The translations under genes were made by a program, and so were the position numbers. The notes beneath the pieces were generated by a model. The model was not told the DNA's origin. It was given only the letters and a program-made list of their open reading frames with translations, and made no database searches. A stretch of DNA of 64,000 nucleotides from Thermodesulfobacteriota bacterium (lineage in GTDB: Bacteria; Desulfobacterota; QYQD01). The number at the start of each line of letters is the position of its first letter. Within the stretch, counting starts at the first letter, position 1. The stretch covers positions 62,001 through 126,000 of the forward strand of contig JAVHLC010000004.1 in the NCBI GenBank assembly GCA_031082315.1, in the 5' to 3' direction. Below, one piece after another: positions 44,054-51,479 of the stretch.

Positions 44054-45577
44054 TCACTGAGGTCTCTCCAGGACGAAATGGAAAGCTTTCTGCCCCTTGA
44101 CCATGCAAATCCCGGACCTCTTGAATCCGGCCTTGGAAAAGGCCTTCGCGGATCCGTAATTACCCTCCTTCACGTATGCATGAATGGAGCCAATCCGTGC
44201 AGTTTCGAATACTTTTCCGCAGGCCAATCGAATGATCCTGTTACCGTAACCCCTGTTTCGAAACGCTTTGTCCACGCTGACCGAGATTATCGCTTCGCCG
44301 CCGTCCACGTCAAACCGCACCTGTCCGATAGAAGTCCCCTCTCCGTTGCTCGCCACCCAAAAAACGCAGTCAGGGTCGCCCAGTTTTGACTCCAGCCACT
44401 TAACGTGATCCTCCCATTTGATAGATTCCGGCGAAAAAGAGACCTCGCGCGTCTCCGGATCATTCGCCCAGTTCCACAAAAGCCGGCAATCATCGACAGA
44501 CGCCGGACGCAGTTCCATTCCACCACCCTGCAAACATTTCACTACTCTCGCGGCGCCTTCACCATCGACCAAATTCCGGCCGGACCGGGCCATCGCCTCC
44601 CGCTCTCCTCGATCCCTGAGCAACCGAAGGAGTGCTCGGGATATATCGGGCGGCGAGACTGCGCTCTGCCTGCCCAGATTAATCGCTGCTCCAGCCACCT
44701 CCAGCCGATCGGCTACGCAGTTTTGATTGTCGGCCACGACCAGCAGAAGAGCAGGCAACCGCATGAATGCCAGTTCCCAGCATGTACTTCCCGCGGCTGA
44801 AATGGCTAAATCCGCCCAGGCCATGAGTTCAGGAATGTTTTCCACAGAACGGTGAACGGTAACCAGTGAACAGTGAACAGCCTCCGCTAAGGAGGCCTCG
44901 TGCGGATTAGACGGCCCGATAACGACCTTAACCTCTAGATTTTTGATATCCGACGTCTGTATAGCGTTAAGCACCTTGAGCGTGACATTGTTCGGATCGC
45001 TACCGCCTAGAGTAACCAACAGCTTACGACCCACCTCTGGTGTTTCCCGACTCCATCCCTGCCACTTCAAGAACTCCCGGCGCAAAAGCGCGTAGCGGGG
45101 TCCGAGCAAAAGGGAGGTATAGTTCTCTATCTTTTCGTAGAAATCTTCATTGCCGTTTGCGCTCTGGTTCAAAATGACATCCGCATGATAGCGGTCTGCA
45201 TGGCCATAGTCATCCATCATCAGGAGCCTTGCGCCGCAGCCCTTGACCATTCGCTGGTATCGCGTGTCAAACCGGTACCCGTCCGCGGCTATCCATGTCG
45301 CCCCTGCCTCTTGCGCCAGACTTGCCGTAGCTGCCGCATCTTCGGCGCTTTCCGGCTTGACCGCCAGATGAACAACCTCGACACCTTCCGATTTCAAGCG
45401 GCCCTCCAGATTGGGCACCTCCGTGGCCATAGCAAAAATGGGATGCCCCCCTGCGTCCTGCCAGGCCTGGGCCAATGCGAGGCAACGCATCACATGCCCG
45501 GTGCCGATTTCGGTCCCGGCATCCGCCCGGATAACAAGATTTTTTGCCACAGAGGGCACAGAGCACACAGAGTTCAT
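44054..45577 (-). CDS. pseG: PseG UDP-sugar hydrolase fused to a GNAT acetyltransferase
   Basis: 507 residues. Residues about 13-340: PseG (VIRADAGTEIGTGHVMRCLALAQ, LMMDDYGHADRYHADVILNQ, AISAAGSTCWELAFMRLPALL), the GT-B-like hydrolase that removes UDP. Residues about 355-507: GNAT domain (LRPASVDDCRLLWNWANDPETREVSF, AFRNRGYGNRIIRL) resembling PseH. So two pathway steps may share one chain. The N-terminal MNSVCSVPSVAK is encoded by a CTCTGTGNN array, and an array-like insert encodes VHCSLVTVHRSVEN near residue 240. The start overlaps the disrupted GxxExxY stop as ATGA. Confidence 0.92.
   Translation of the reverse strand: MNSVCSVPSVAKNLVIRADAGTEIGTGHVMRCLALAQAWQDAGGHPIFAMATEVPNLEGRLKSEGVEVVHLAVKPESAEDAAATASLAQEAGATWIAADGYRFDTRYQRMVKGCGARLLMMDDYGHADRYHADVILNQSANGNEDFYEKIENYTSLLLGPRYALLRREFLKWQGWSRETPEVGRKLLVTLGGSDPNNVTLKVLNAIQTSDIKNLEVKVVIGPSNPHEASLAEAVHCSLVTVHRSVENIPELMAWADLAISAAGSTCWELAFMRLPALLLVVADNQNCVADRLEVAGAAINLGRQSAVSPPDISRALLRLLRDRGEREAMARSGRNLVDGEGAARVVKCLQGGGMELRPASVDDCRLLWNWANDPETREVSFSPESIKWEDHVKWLESKLGDPDCVFWVASNGEGTSIGQVRFDVDGGEAIISVSVDKAFRNRGYGNRIIRLACGKVFETARIGSIHAYVKEGNYGSAKAFSKAGFKRSGICMVKGQKAFHFVLERPQ
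44847..44880. repeat. CCGTTNN array inside pseG, in frame
   Basis: Units GAACGGT GAACGGT AACCAGT GAACAGT GAACAG inside the PseG coding region. They are translated as part of VHCSLVTVHRSVEN in a predicted loop before the conserved AWADLAISAAGS. Confidence 0.75.
45545..45576. repeat. CTCTGTGNN array (family H), downstream arm of disrupted GxxExxY unit
   Basis: On the minus strand CTCTGTGTG CTCTGTGCC CTCTGTGGC, translated as the N-terminus of PseG. The matching arm in the opposite orientation is at 46064-46090. Confidence 0.8.
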
Positions 45578-46049
45578 AACGACAACCTTTTTACTCCGCT
45601 GATCAGTTTACTTTCGCCAAAGTTGATAAGTAGGCCACGTTTTAGGCCTGTGCTCTTCAAGTATGATAGCAATTGTGCCGTAAACACGTCTTCAAGTCTG
45701 CGTACTGACTTTATTTCAATCACAACCTCTCCATTTACCAGCAAGTCGAGCTGTTGTCCCTTAATCACCCGGCCCTTATAGATGACATCAATTTCTTTCT
45801 GCCGCTCAAAAAACATACTCCTAAGCGATAGTTCGTGGCAAAAAGCTTCCTCATATATTGATTGAAGCTCCCCGCAGCTTGCTGCGGGGAATCTCCGTAT
45901 GCAAGGTAAAATGCATCATATTCGCTCGCTAACCCCGCTGCAAGCAGCAGGGAATGTGCTCGCTATGCATGTTCAAGTAAACCAGACCCCAGGATACGAT
46001 GGACTTCAATCGCCGCGGCTATGACCTGTTCCGTTAATTTATCCGCCAT
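45574..46049 (-). pseudogene. GxxExxY gene interrupted by IS605-like element
   Basis: The 5' part (MADKLTEQVIAAAIEVHRIL...GLLE) and 3' part (SIYEEAFCHELSLRSMFFERQ to VKRLSL) are separated by a 110-bp insert at 45862-45971. Removing the insert leaves 366 bp, exactly 121 codons plus stop, the same length as the intact paralogue at 50907-51272, which it closely matches. Only the last ~80 residues (from ATG 45816) remain in one open frame. A CTCTGTGNN array flanks each side in opposite orientation. Confidence 0.9.
45862..45971. mobile_element. IS200/IS605-type non-autonomous element, 110-bp copy
   Basis: On the minus strand: flanking TTGAA, then CATGCATAGCGAGC, a first hairpin (CCCTGCTGCTTGCAGCGGGG), a GATGCATTTTACCTTGCATA segment, the end hairpin CCCCGCAGCAAGCTGCGGGG and AGCTTCAA. 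Excision at these points rebuilds TTGAATCAA and the GxxExxY frame, so the ends are defined to the base. No target duplication and no transposase. The 73-bp copy at 42920 has the same ends but lacks one hairpin. Confidence 0.8.
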
Positions 46050-46063
46050 CTTTTGTTCTAACC

Positions 46064-46135
46064 CTCTGTGATCTCTGTGTCCTCTGTGGCAAAAAAATAT
46101 TTAGTTGCGGCTGTGATCTCTGTGTCCTCTGTGGC
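46064..46135. repeat. CTCTGTGNN arrays (family H), upstream arm
   Basis: Plus-strand units CTCTGTGAT CTCTGTGTC CTCTGTGGC, a short AT stretch, then a second CTGTGATCTCTGTGTCCTC run ending CTCTGTGGC, between the GxxExxY pseudogene and the fused cytidylyltransferase gene. Confidence 0.8.
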
Positions 46136-46142
46136 TAAACTC

Positions 46143-48194
46143 TTATGGTTTTCGGAAAACCGGTTGCACCGGTTCGCCTTCGAGCCTCTGTGCCACATCC
46201 CCGCATTTGATGGCCTCGGCCAGTATCTCCAACGCCGTCCGATACACACGCAAGGTATAGTCGATATCCGCATCGCTGTGGCTAAAACAGATATTCTGGC
46301 CTCCGGAGAACAGGATCCCTCGCTTCAGGCATTCCTGCTGGAACAGGCTTTTGAAGACCAAGGACTCTTCTCCGTTCTCGTTCTTGTAGGTGATAACCGT
46401 GCGAGGCGGCAAACCGATGCATCTTGTGAAAGCATCTACACCGAACTCTCGTGCCAGCACATTGTATCCGTCCTTCAACTTCGCACCTTGTTCCCAAAGG
46501 TGTCCAATTACATTCTGCCTACGGATTTCGGCAATGGTAGCCACCGCTGCCGCCAGAGAAATTGTCTCGCCGCCAAAGGTAAAGGAAAAGAATATTTCGT
46601 CAAAAACCTCCATAATCTCACGGCGCCCTACCACCGCCGCAATCGGGTATCCATTGCCCATGGCCTTTCCAACGCAAGCCAGGTCAGGCACAACTCCGAA
46701 GTATTCTTGAGCTCCGCCCAGTGCCAGGCGAAAGCCCGTAACCACCTCGTCGAAAACCAGTAATGCCCCTTCGCGCCGCGTCAGTTCCCGCACCTGTTGC
46801 AGGAACCCGTCGCGCGGCTCTATTATTCCAACCGGCTCCATGATTACCGCTGCCACCTGGCCCTTGTGCTCGTCAAATATCCGTTCCAGGCTGGGAATGT
46901 TGTTGTACTCAAAGGCAACGGTCAGTTCCTGTACGGCCTTCGGCACCCCCTTGTTCCTTGTGGTGGTCCCTATGTACCAATCCTGCCAACCATGATAGCC
47001 GCAGCAGGCCACGATCTCCTTACCGGTATAGGCCCGTGCAACACGGACAGCCCCTGCGGTGGCATCGGATCCGTTCTTTCCGAAGCGTACCATTTCGGCG
47101 CAGGGAATAATCTCAACAAGCATTTCTGCTGCTTCCACTTCCAGCGGATGCGGCAGTGAAAATGTTGTCCCGTCCTGCATTTGGCGGTTAACCGCCTCGG
47201 TTATGGCCGGATAGTTGTGGCCTAGGATGATTGGTCCCAGGGCCATCGGGTAGTCGATATATTCGTTGTCATCGACATCCCACACGTGGCTACCAGAACC
47301 CCGCCGGAGGAAAACCGGCGCGACTCCCTGCACAAACTGCGAGGGCCCCTTGCTGAAGGTCTGGCTGCAGGAAGGAATAAGTCTCGCAGCTTTTGCCTTT
47401 AGCTCACCGGAGTTCTTCAGTTCTCTCGTTCTCGGGGAAACACGAGGCTCTCCCGCCAAGGAAACATAGTATCCGCTGTTTCGAACACTGCCCTGATTGA
47501 TTTTCGCTAAATCCGGCTCCTGATCGAGCAGATTCGTGACGTCAGAGAGATCAAAGAGCCGGCCGTTACCGCCGAGTCTGGCGTAGACGGCACGTACGAA
47601 TTCCAGATCACGCGTCTCATCAACACTCCATCGAAATCCGCGGGCAGACAGATCTACGGCGTTTTCAACATTCATCAGTCGAAACCGTCCTGAGGTGCGA
47701 ACGTATGGCGTTACGTGTTCCCGCTCGCTTGCCCGCCTTGCTTCCCCCCAGGCCGCCTCTAATGCCGCAAACGTAAGTACTTCTGTATCCAGGCCATCAG
47801 GGTACGTGTATCTTAGCGTATTGGAGACGTAATCGTAATCGCCTCCGAGATAGACACGAACCACCCTGTCAACGACACCGGGATCGATCAACGGGCAGTC
47901 CGCAGTGATACGGACCACCCCATCCGCACAAAATGTCTTTGCAGCCTGATAAAAACGGTCAAGCACATCCGCCTCGTTACCGCGAAAATACTCGATTTCG
48001 TGTCTCATACAGAAATCGACTACAGGATCGTCGGCCTGGCTTACTGAAGTTGCTACTACCGCTTTGTCTACAGACGGGACTGTCCGCACCCTGTTCCACA
48101 CATGCCAGAGCATGGGTTTTCCGCAGATGTCTGCAAGAACCTTGCCCGGTAGTCTAGTGGACCCCATACGCGCCTGAATAATAGCCAAGATCAT
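46143..48194 (-). CDS. PseF-like cytidylyltransferase fused to class III aminotransferase
   Basis: 683 residues. Residues 1-245: SpsF/PseF-type nucleotidyltransferase (ILAIIQARMGSTRLPGKVL, RITADCPLIDPGVVDRVV), expected to activate the acid as CMP-sugar. Residues about 260-683: glutamate-1-semialdehyde-aminomutase-like PLP enzyme (LGPIILGHNYPAITEAVNRQ, GKNGSDATAGAVRVARAYTG, VFDEVVTGFRLA, PLP lysine in VGKAMGNGYPIA). The one-chain fusion suggests an extra amino group is added around the CMP-activation step. The start is ATG 48194. Confidence 0.92.
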   Translation of the reverse strand: MILAIIQARMGSTRLPGKVLADICGKPMLWHVWNRVRTVPSVDKAVVATSVSQADDPVVDFCMRHEIEYFRGNEADVLDRFYQAAKTFCADGVVRITADCPLIDPGVVDRVVRVYLGGDYDYVSNTLRYTYPDGLDTEVLTFAALEAAWGEARRASEREHVTPYVRTSGRFRLMNVENAVDLSARGFRWSVDETRDLEFVRAVYARLGGNGRLFDLSDVTNLLDQEPDLAKINQGSVRNSGYYVSLAGEPRVSPRTRELKNSGELKAKAARLIPSCSQTFSKGPSQFVQGVAPVFLRRGSGSHVWDVDDNEYIDYPMALGPIILGHNYPAITEAVNRQMQDGTTFSLPHPLEVEAAEMLVEIIPCAEMVRFGKNGSDATAGAVRVARAYTGKEIVACCGYHGWQDWYIGTTTRNKGVPKAVQELTVAFEYNNIPSLERIFDEHKGQVAAVIMEPVGIIEPRDGFLQQVRELTRREGALLVFDEVVTGFRLALGGAQEYFGVVPDLACVGKAMGNGYPIAAVVGRREIMEVFDEIFFSFTFGGETISLAAAVATIAEIRRQNVIGHLWEQGAKLKDGYNVLAREFGVDAFTRCIGLPPRTVITYKNENGEESLVFKSLFQQECLKRGILFSGGQNICFSHSDADIDYTLRVYRTALEILAEAIKCGDVAQRLEGEPVQPVFRKP

Positions 48195-48209
48195 ATAAGT
48201 CCCTTTCTA

Positions 48210-48385
48210 GCCACAGAGGTCACAGAGGGCACAGAGGAATTCAGTATCATGGCGAGGGCGTCGGAATGGAACCCTGACCGTCAAGATAGCCCTATGGATT
48301 CCGCCGGAAAAAGAAAGAAATCTCTGTGAACTCTGTGCGCTCTGTGGCAAGCATCTTTTCATTTCTTTCCTGAGTTCCTGAGTCA
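48210..48385. repeat. Inverted CTCTGTGNN pair with ~84-bp loop, plus TTCCTGNN units
   Basis: Left arm 48210-48236 (GCCACAGAGG, TCACAGAGG, GCACAGAGG), right arm 48320-48349 (CTCTGTGAA CTCTGTGCG CTCTGTGGC). The loop DNA shows no gene. TTCCTGAG TTCCTGAG follows at 48366-48385. Confidence 0.75.
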
Positions 48386-48389
48386 TGGA

Positions 48390-49382
48390 CTACACCTTCT
48401 TTATTTGTCCGTCACGCGCCGATTCCTTGGCTGCCAGGATGGCCTGGAGGATTTTCACCCCACCATGGATATCCGTAATCGTTTGCTTCCCGTTCCGGAC
48501 GCAATCCAAGAAATATTTCATCTCCTCGACATACATCATATTCAGGTCATAGCCACTCTGCTCCTGGAATACCTCCCACATTTCTTCCTTTGCCTTATAG
48601 AGACGAACCTCACGGTCGTTGAAGTCCCATTTCAACGTTCCCTGTTCTCCAAAAAACTCATAGTTCCTCTGATAGCGTCTCTGCGTATAGTCGAGATGAA
48701 TTTCGCCGATAGTACCGCTGCTGAATCTCAGAATCACCTCGGCGGTATCTTCTGTATCGATTTCGAGATCGCTCAGTTTCCCGGCCATACAAAAGATCTC
48801 TTTTATATCGCCCATGAACCAGCTCATATAGTCAAACTCGTGGGAGTCAAAAAGGATACCACCGCCAAGCTCCCGCCGGGCGCTGTAAGTCTTCCGATAG
48901 TCCTCCCACGGGTGCCAGTCGGGCAGGTACTGACCAAACTGGCACCGCACCGACAACACTCTTCCCAAAACGCCAGATTCGAGGATTTTTTTCATCTTTA
49001 CAAAGCTCGGGTGGAATTTGAAGTTAGTACCGATTAAGGTAATAAGCTGTTTCCTCTCCACCTCTTCTACCAAATCAGCTACTTGATCAAAGCTGTTCGA
49101 CAATGGTTTTTCGATAAAAAGATGGCATCCTGTTCTCGCAGCCTCCAGAGCTAGGGGAACATGAAGGCTCGGGGGCGTGCCAATAACGACTGCGTCAGGC
49201 CTTGCCGCTAAAACGTCCGGAAACCTGGAGAACCCTGTAATGCCATTCTCCGCTCTCACAATACTAAGCCGTTCAGGGTCGGCATCGCATCCGATAATGT
49301 CCTTGTTCTGTACACCCAGAACAATCAGATTCCTGATATGACGTCTTCCAATAGAACCACAGCCGACTACAGCAATTCTCAT
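48390..49382 (-). CDS. Gfo/Idh/MocA-family oxidoreductase
   Basis: 330 residues. Rossmann NAD-binding start RIAVVGCGSIGRRHIRNL, the family motif LFIEKPLSNSFDQV (catalytic Lys of EKP), and the C-terminal sheet with GGGILFDSHEFDYMSWFMGDIKE. It would oxidise or reduce a sugar nucleotide or free sugar. In this operon it is between pseC and the cytidylyltransferase fusion, so it may create a variant of the core sugar. Substrate unknown. Confidence 0.9.
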   Translation of the reverse strand: MRIAVVGCGSIGRRHIRNLIVLGVQNKDIIGCDADPERLSIVRAENGITGFSRFPDVLAARPDAVVIGTPPSLHVPLALEAARTGCHLFIEKPLSNSFDQVADLVEEVERKQLITLIGTNFKFHPSFVKMKKILESGVLGRVLSVRCQFGQYLPDWHPWEDYRKTYSARRELGGGILFDSHEFDYMSWFMGDIKEIFCMAGKLSDLEIDTEDTAEVILRFSSGTIGEIHLDYTQRRYQRNYEFFGEQGTLKWDFNDREVRLYKAKEEMWEVFQEQSGYDLNMMYVEEMKYFLDCVRNGKQTITDIHGGVKILQAILAAKESARDGQIKKV

Positions 49383-49388
49383 ATTATT

Positions 49389-49510
49389 CGTTCACCGTTC
49401 TCCGTTTACCGTTGACCGTTGCCCGTCTGTCTTTGTCGGTCACACGTTTTCATCGTCCGTCATCAGTGGAATCCGCAGCCGTAAATCGCAGCACGAAACC
49501 CGCAATCGGA
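49389..49510. repeat. CCGTTNN and AACNCGN arrays between Gfo/Idh and pseC genes
   Basis: CGTTCAC CGTTCTC CGTTTAC CGTTGAC CGTTGCC CG at 49389-49423, and GTAAATC GCAGCAC GAAACCC GCAATCG at 49481-49508. No gene in the gap. Confidence 0.65.
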
Positions 49511-49530
49511 GTGCCTTAGCGTCCTCCACC

Positions 49531-50910
49531 TCACAGCTTATTCCCTATTTTTTCGAGCGCATGCAGCACGCGCCCCACATCCTTCTCGGACATTCCGGGG
49601 AACATGGGGATAGACAGGCAATGCTGAAAAAAGTGCTCGGCATTGGGCCAGCTATCGGCCTTAAATCCCAACTTCTGGTAAAAGGGATGTCTGTAAACCG
49701 GTATGTAATGAACCTGCGTGCCCACGCCCATTCTCTTAAGCTCTGCCATGACCTCGTCTCTCGACATCCTGGCCTTATCGTCCGTACGTATGGCATAAAG
49801 GTGGTAGGAAGATTGGCACCCGTCCGGCTCCGTCTGATGACGTAATTTGGGGAGCCCTCCTATTATTCGTGAATACTGCCCGGCGATGGAACGCCTTCGT
49901 TCCACGAAAGACCCTATTTTGTTCAGTTGAGATCTCCCGAGGGCACACTGGATATCGGTGATCCGGTAGTTATAGCCGAGATTCTGCATCTCGTAATACC
50001 ATGAGGGCATGGCCCGTTGTCCGTTCACCGTTGTCCGTTCACCATTATCCGTTAACCGTTGTCCGTTGCCTGTTGTCCGACTTTCCGATGGCAAACCGTG
50101 AACGGTGAACTCTTCAGGGTTACGCGTAATGCCATGGTTTCTGAGGAGGACCAGGCGCCCATACAGAGCTGCGTCGTTGGTAGTCACCATACCACCTTCA
50201 CCCGTAGTGATATGCTTAACAGGATGAAAGCTGAACACAGTCATATCGGAATGAGCACAACTCCCGATACTGATCCATCGGCTGTCTTCTTCCCGCCCTA
50301 CTCTGTACTTGGCCCCCAGAGCATGGCAGGCGTCCTCAATAATGACTAAATCAAACTTTTTTGCGACCCGGTGGATTTCAGACATGTCGCAGGGAAGGCC
50401 GGCAAAGTGGACAGGGATGACTGCACGAGGCGTAGACGTTGTCCGTTCACCGTTGTCCGTTATCCGACCTCTTGATGGTGGACGACTTTTTAGATATGCT
50501 TCCAACCGCCCGGGATCCAGATTGAAGGTTGCAGGGTCAATATCCACGAAAGCGGGCCGGGCGCCCACATAAAGCGCACAGTTGGCCGTGGCCACAAAAG
50601 TAATCGGGCTGGTTATAACCTCATCTCCCGGACCAAGGCCGGCGGCTAAACATGCCAGATGCAGCGCAGCCGTCCCACTGTTCACCGCTACAGCGTACCT
50701 GGAACCGACATAGACGGCAAAAGCCTCCTCAAATTCCCGCACCCTGGGGCCCTGGGTTAGCCAATCTGATCGCAGGGTCTCAACCACTGCGGCTATGTCG
50801 TCGTCATCAACCGACTGCCGACCATAGGGAATAATGGGACGCTCACCGTTATCCGTTGACCGTTCACCAATACTCTTTGCCACAGAGGACACAGAGGGCA
50901 CAGAGTTCAT
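49531..50910 (-). CDS. pseC: PseC-type sugar aminotransferase with three repeat-derived inserts
   Basis: 459 residues, DegT/DnrJ/EryC1 family; PseC homologues are usually about 380. Motifs: IPYGRQSVDDDDIAAVVETL, LTQGPRVREFEEAFA, GDEVITSPITFVATANCALY, AVIPVHFAGLPCDM, PLP lysine in SFHPVKHITTGEGGM, LGYNYRITDIQCALGRSQL. Three extra segments are repeat-encoded: the N-terminus (MNSVPSVSSVAK then ERSTDNGERP), a loop RITDNGERTTS near 150, and RTTGNGQRLTDNGERTTVN near 290. All are in frame. It aminates the keto-sugar made by PseB. The start overlaps the upstream GxxExxY stop as ATGA. Confidence 0.92.
   Translation of the reverse strand: MNSVPSVSSVAKSIGERSTDNGERPIIPYGRQSVDDDDIAAVVETLRSDWLTQGPRVREFEEAFAVYVGSRYAVAVNSGTAALHLACLAAGLGPGDEVITSPITFVATANCALYVGARPAFVDIDPATFNLDPGRLEAYLKSRPPSRGRITDNGERTTSTPRAVIPVHFAGLPCDMSEIHRVAKKFDLVIIEDACHALGAKYRVGREEDSRWISIGSCAHSDMTVFSFHPVKHITTGEGGMVTTNDAALYGRLVLLRNHGITRNPEEFTVHGLPSESRTTGNGQRLTDNGERTTVNGQRAMPSWYYEMQNLGYNYRITDIQCALGRSQLNKIGSFVERRRSIAGQYSRIIGGLPKLRHQTEPDGCQSSYHLYAIRTDDKARMSRDEVMAELKRMGVGTQVHYIPVYRHPFYQKLGFKADSWPNAEHFFQHCLSIPMFPGMSEKDVGRVLHALEKIGNKL
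50013..50110. repeat. CCGTTNN array inside pseC (large insert)
   Basis: About nine units: CCGTTGT CCGTTCA CCGTTGT CCGTTCA CCATTAT CCGTTAA CCGTTGT CCGTTGC CTGTTGT, then an inverted GTGAACGGTGAAC. Seven-base units read in frame give a seven-residue peptide period (TDNGERT). Confidence 0.85.
50434..50467. repeat. CCGTTNN array inside pseC (second insert)
   Basis: Units ACGTTGT CCGTTCA CCGTTGT CCGTTAT CCG, translated as RITDNGERTTS just before the conserved AVIPVHFAG strand. Confidence 0.8.
50839..50910. repeat. CCGTTNN and CTCTGTGNN arrays at the pseC N-terminus
   Basis: CCGTTAT CCGTTGA CCGTTCA at about 50846-50868 and, on the minus strand, CTCTGTGCC CTCTGTGTC CTCTGTGGC at 50879-50906. Both are inside the pseC frame ahead of the first conserved residues (IPYGRQ). 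Confidence 0.8.
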
Positions 50911-51272
50911 AGGGACAGCCTTTTCACACCGCTGACCAGTTTGCTTTCGCCAAAGTTGATAAGCAGGCCCCGTTTTAAGCCTGTGCTTTTTAGATACGAC
51001 AATACCTGAGCCGTAAAAATATCCTCCAGCCTGCGAACCGACTTAATTTCGACCACAACTTCATTATTCACCAGTAAATCAATCCGTTGTCCCTTAATGA
51101 CCCGGCCTTTGTAGACGACGTCAACTTCTTTCTGCCGCTCAAAAGGGATATTTCGAAGTGAGAATTCATGGCAAAGCGCCTCTTCGTATATAGACTCAAG
51201 CAGCCCCGGTCCAAGTATACGGTGGACTTCTATTGCCGCTGCTATGATCTGTTCCGTTAGTTTATCTGCCAT
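50907..51272 (-). CDS. GxxExxY protein, intact
   Basis: 121 residues. Motif GPGLLESIYEEAL; then FERQKEVDVVYKGRVIKGQRIDLLVNNEVVVEIKSVRRLED, with D, E and K spaced as in a PD-(D/E)XK core (IDLLV, VVEIKS), though activity is unproven. It differs at few positions from the disrupted copy at 45.6 kb. It sits between pseB and pseC with CTCTGTGNN arrays on both sides (50879-50906, 51296-51316, 51418-51445). Its stop is shared with the pseC start (ATGA). It looks like an insertion into the pse operon rather than a pathway enzyme. Confidence 0.9.
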   Translation of the reverse strand: MADKLTEQIIAAAIEVHRILGPGLLESIYEEALCHEFSLRNIPFERQKEVDVVYKGRVIKGQRIDLLVNNEVVVEIKSVRRLEDIFTAQVLSYLKSTGLKRGLLINFGESKLVSGVKRLSL

Positions 51273-51295
51273 GTCTTATTCCCAAAATCAGAATC

Positions 51296-51445
51296 TTGCC
51301 ACAGGGGCACAGCGATCAGTAGTTCAAGCCAGAATCCGTTTTCCCACGGGTAGCAGTCTGGACGGTTTTTCTTAACTGCCTTGCCTTTTTCTTTTGATTT
51401 TTTGGAAGTCATTGAATTTTCTCTGTGTCCTCTGTGGCAAGACAG
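51296..51445. repeat. CTCTGTGNN arms upstream of intact GxxExxY gene
   Basis: A partial unit run (TTGCCACAGGGGCACAGCG) at 51297-51315 and, in the opposite orientation, CTCTGTGTC CTCTGTGGC at 51421-51438. The ~100 bp between shows no gene. Confidence 0.7.
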
Positions 51446-51479
51446 TCTTGAAATGCGTCTGCGGCTAAAAGTCTTACGG

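Noticed and set aside
45574-45816. 80-residue open frame as an independent gene
   Set aside because: It is the 3' part of a GxxExxY gene split by a 110-bp element; the 5' part is found upstream in the matching position.
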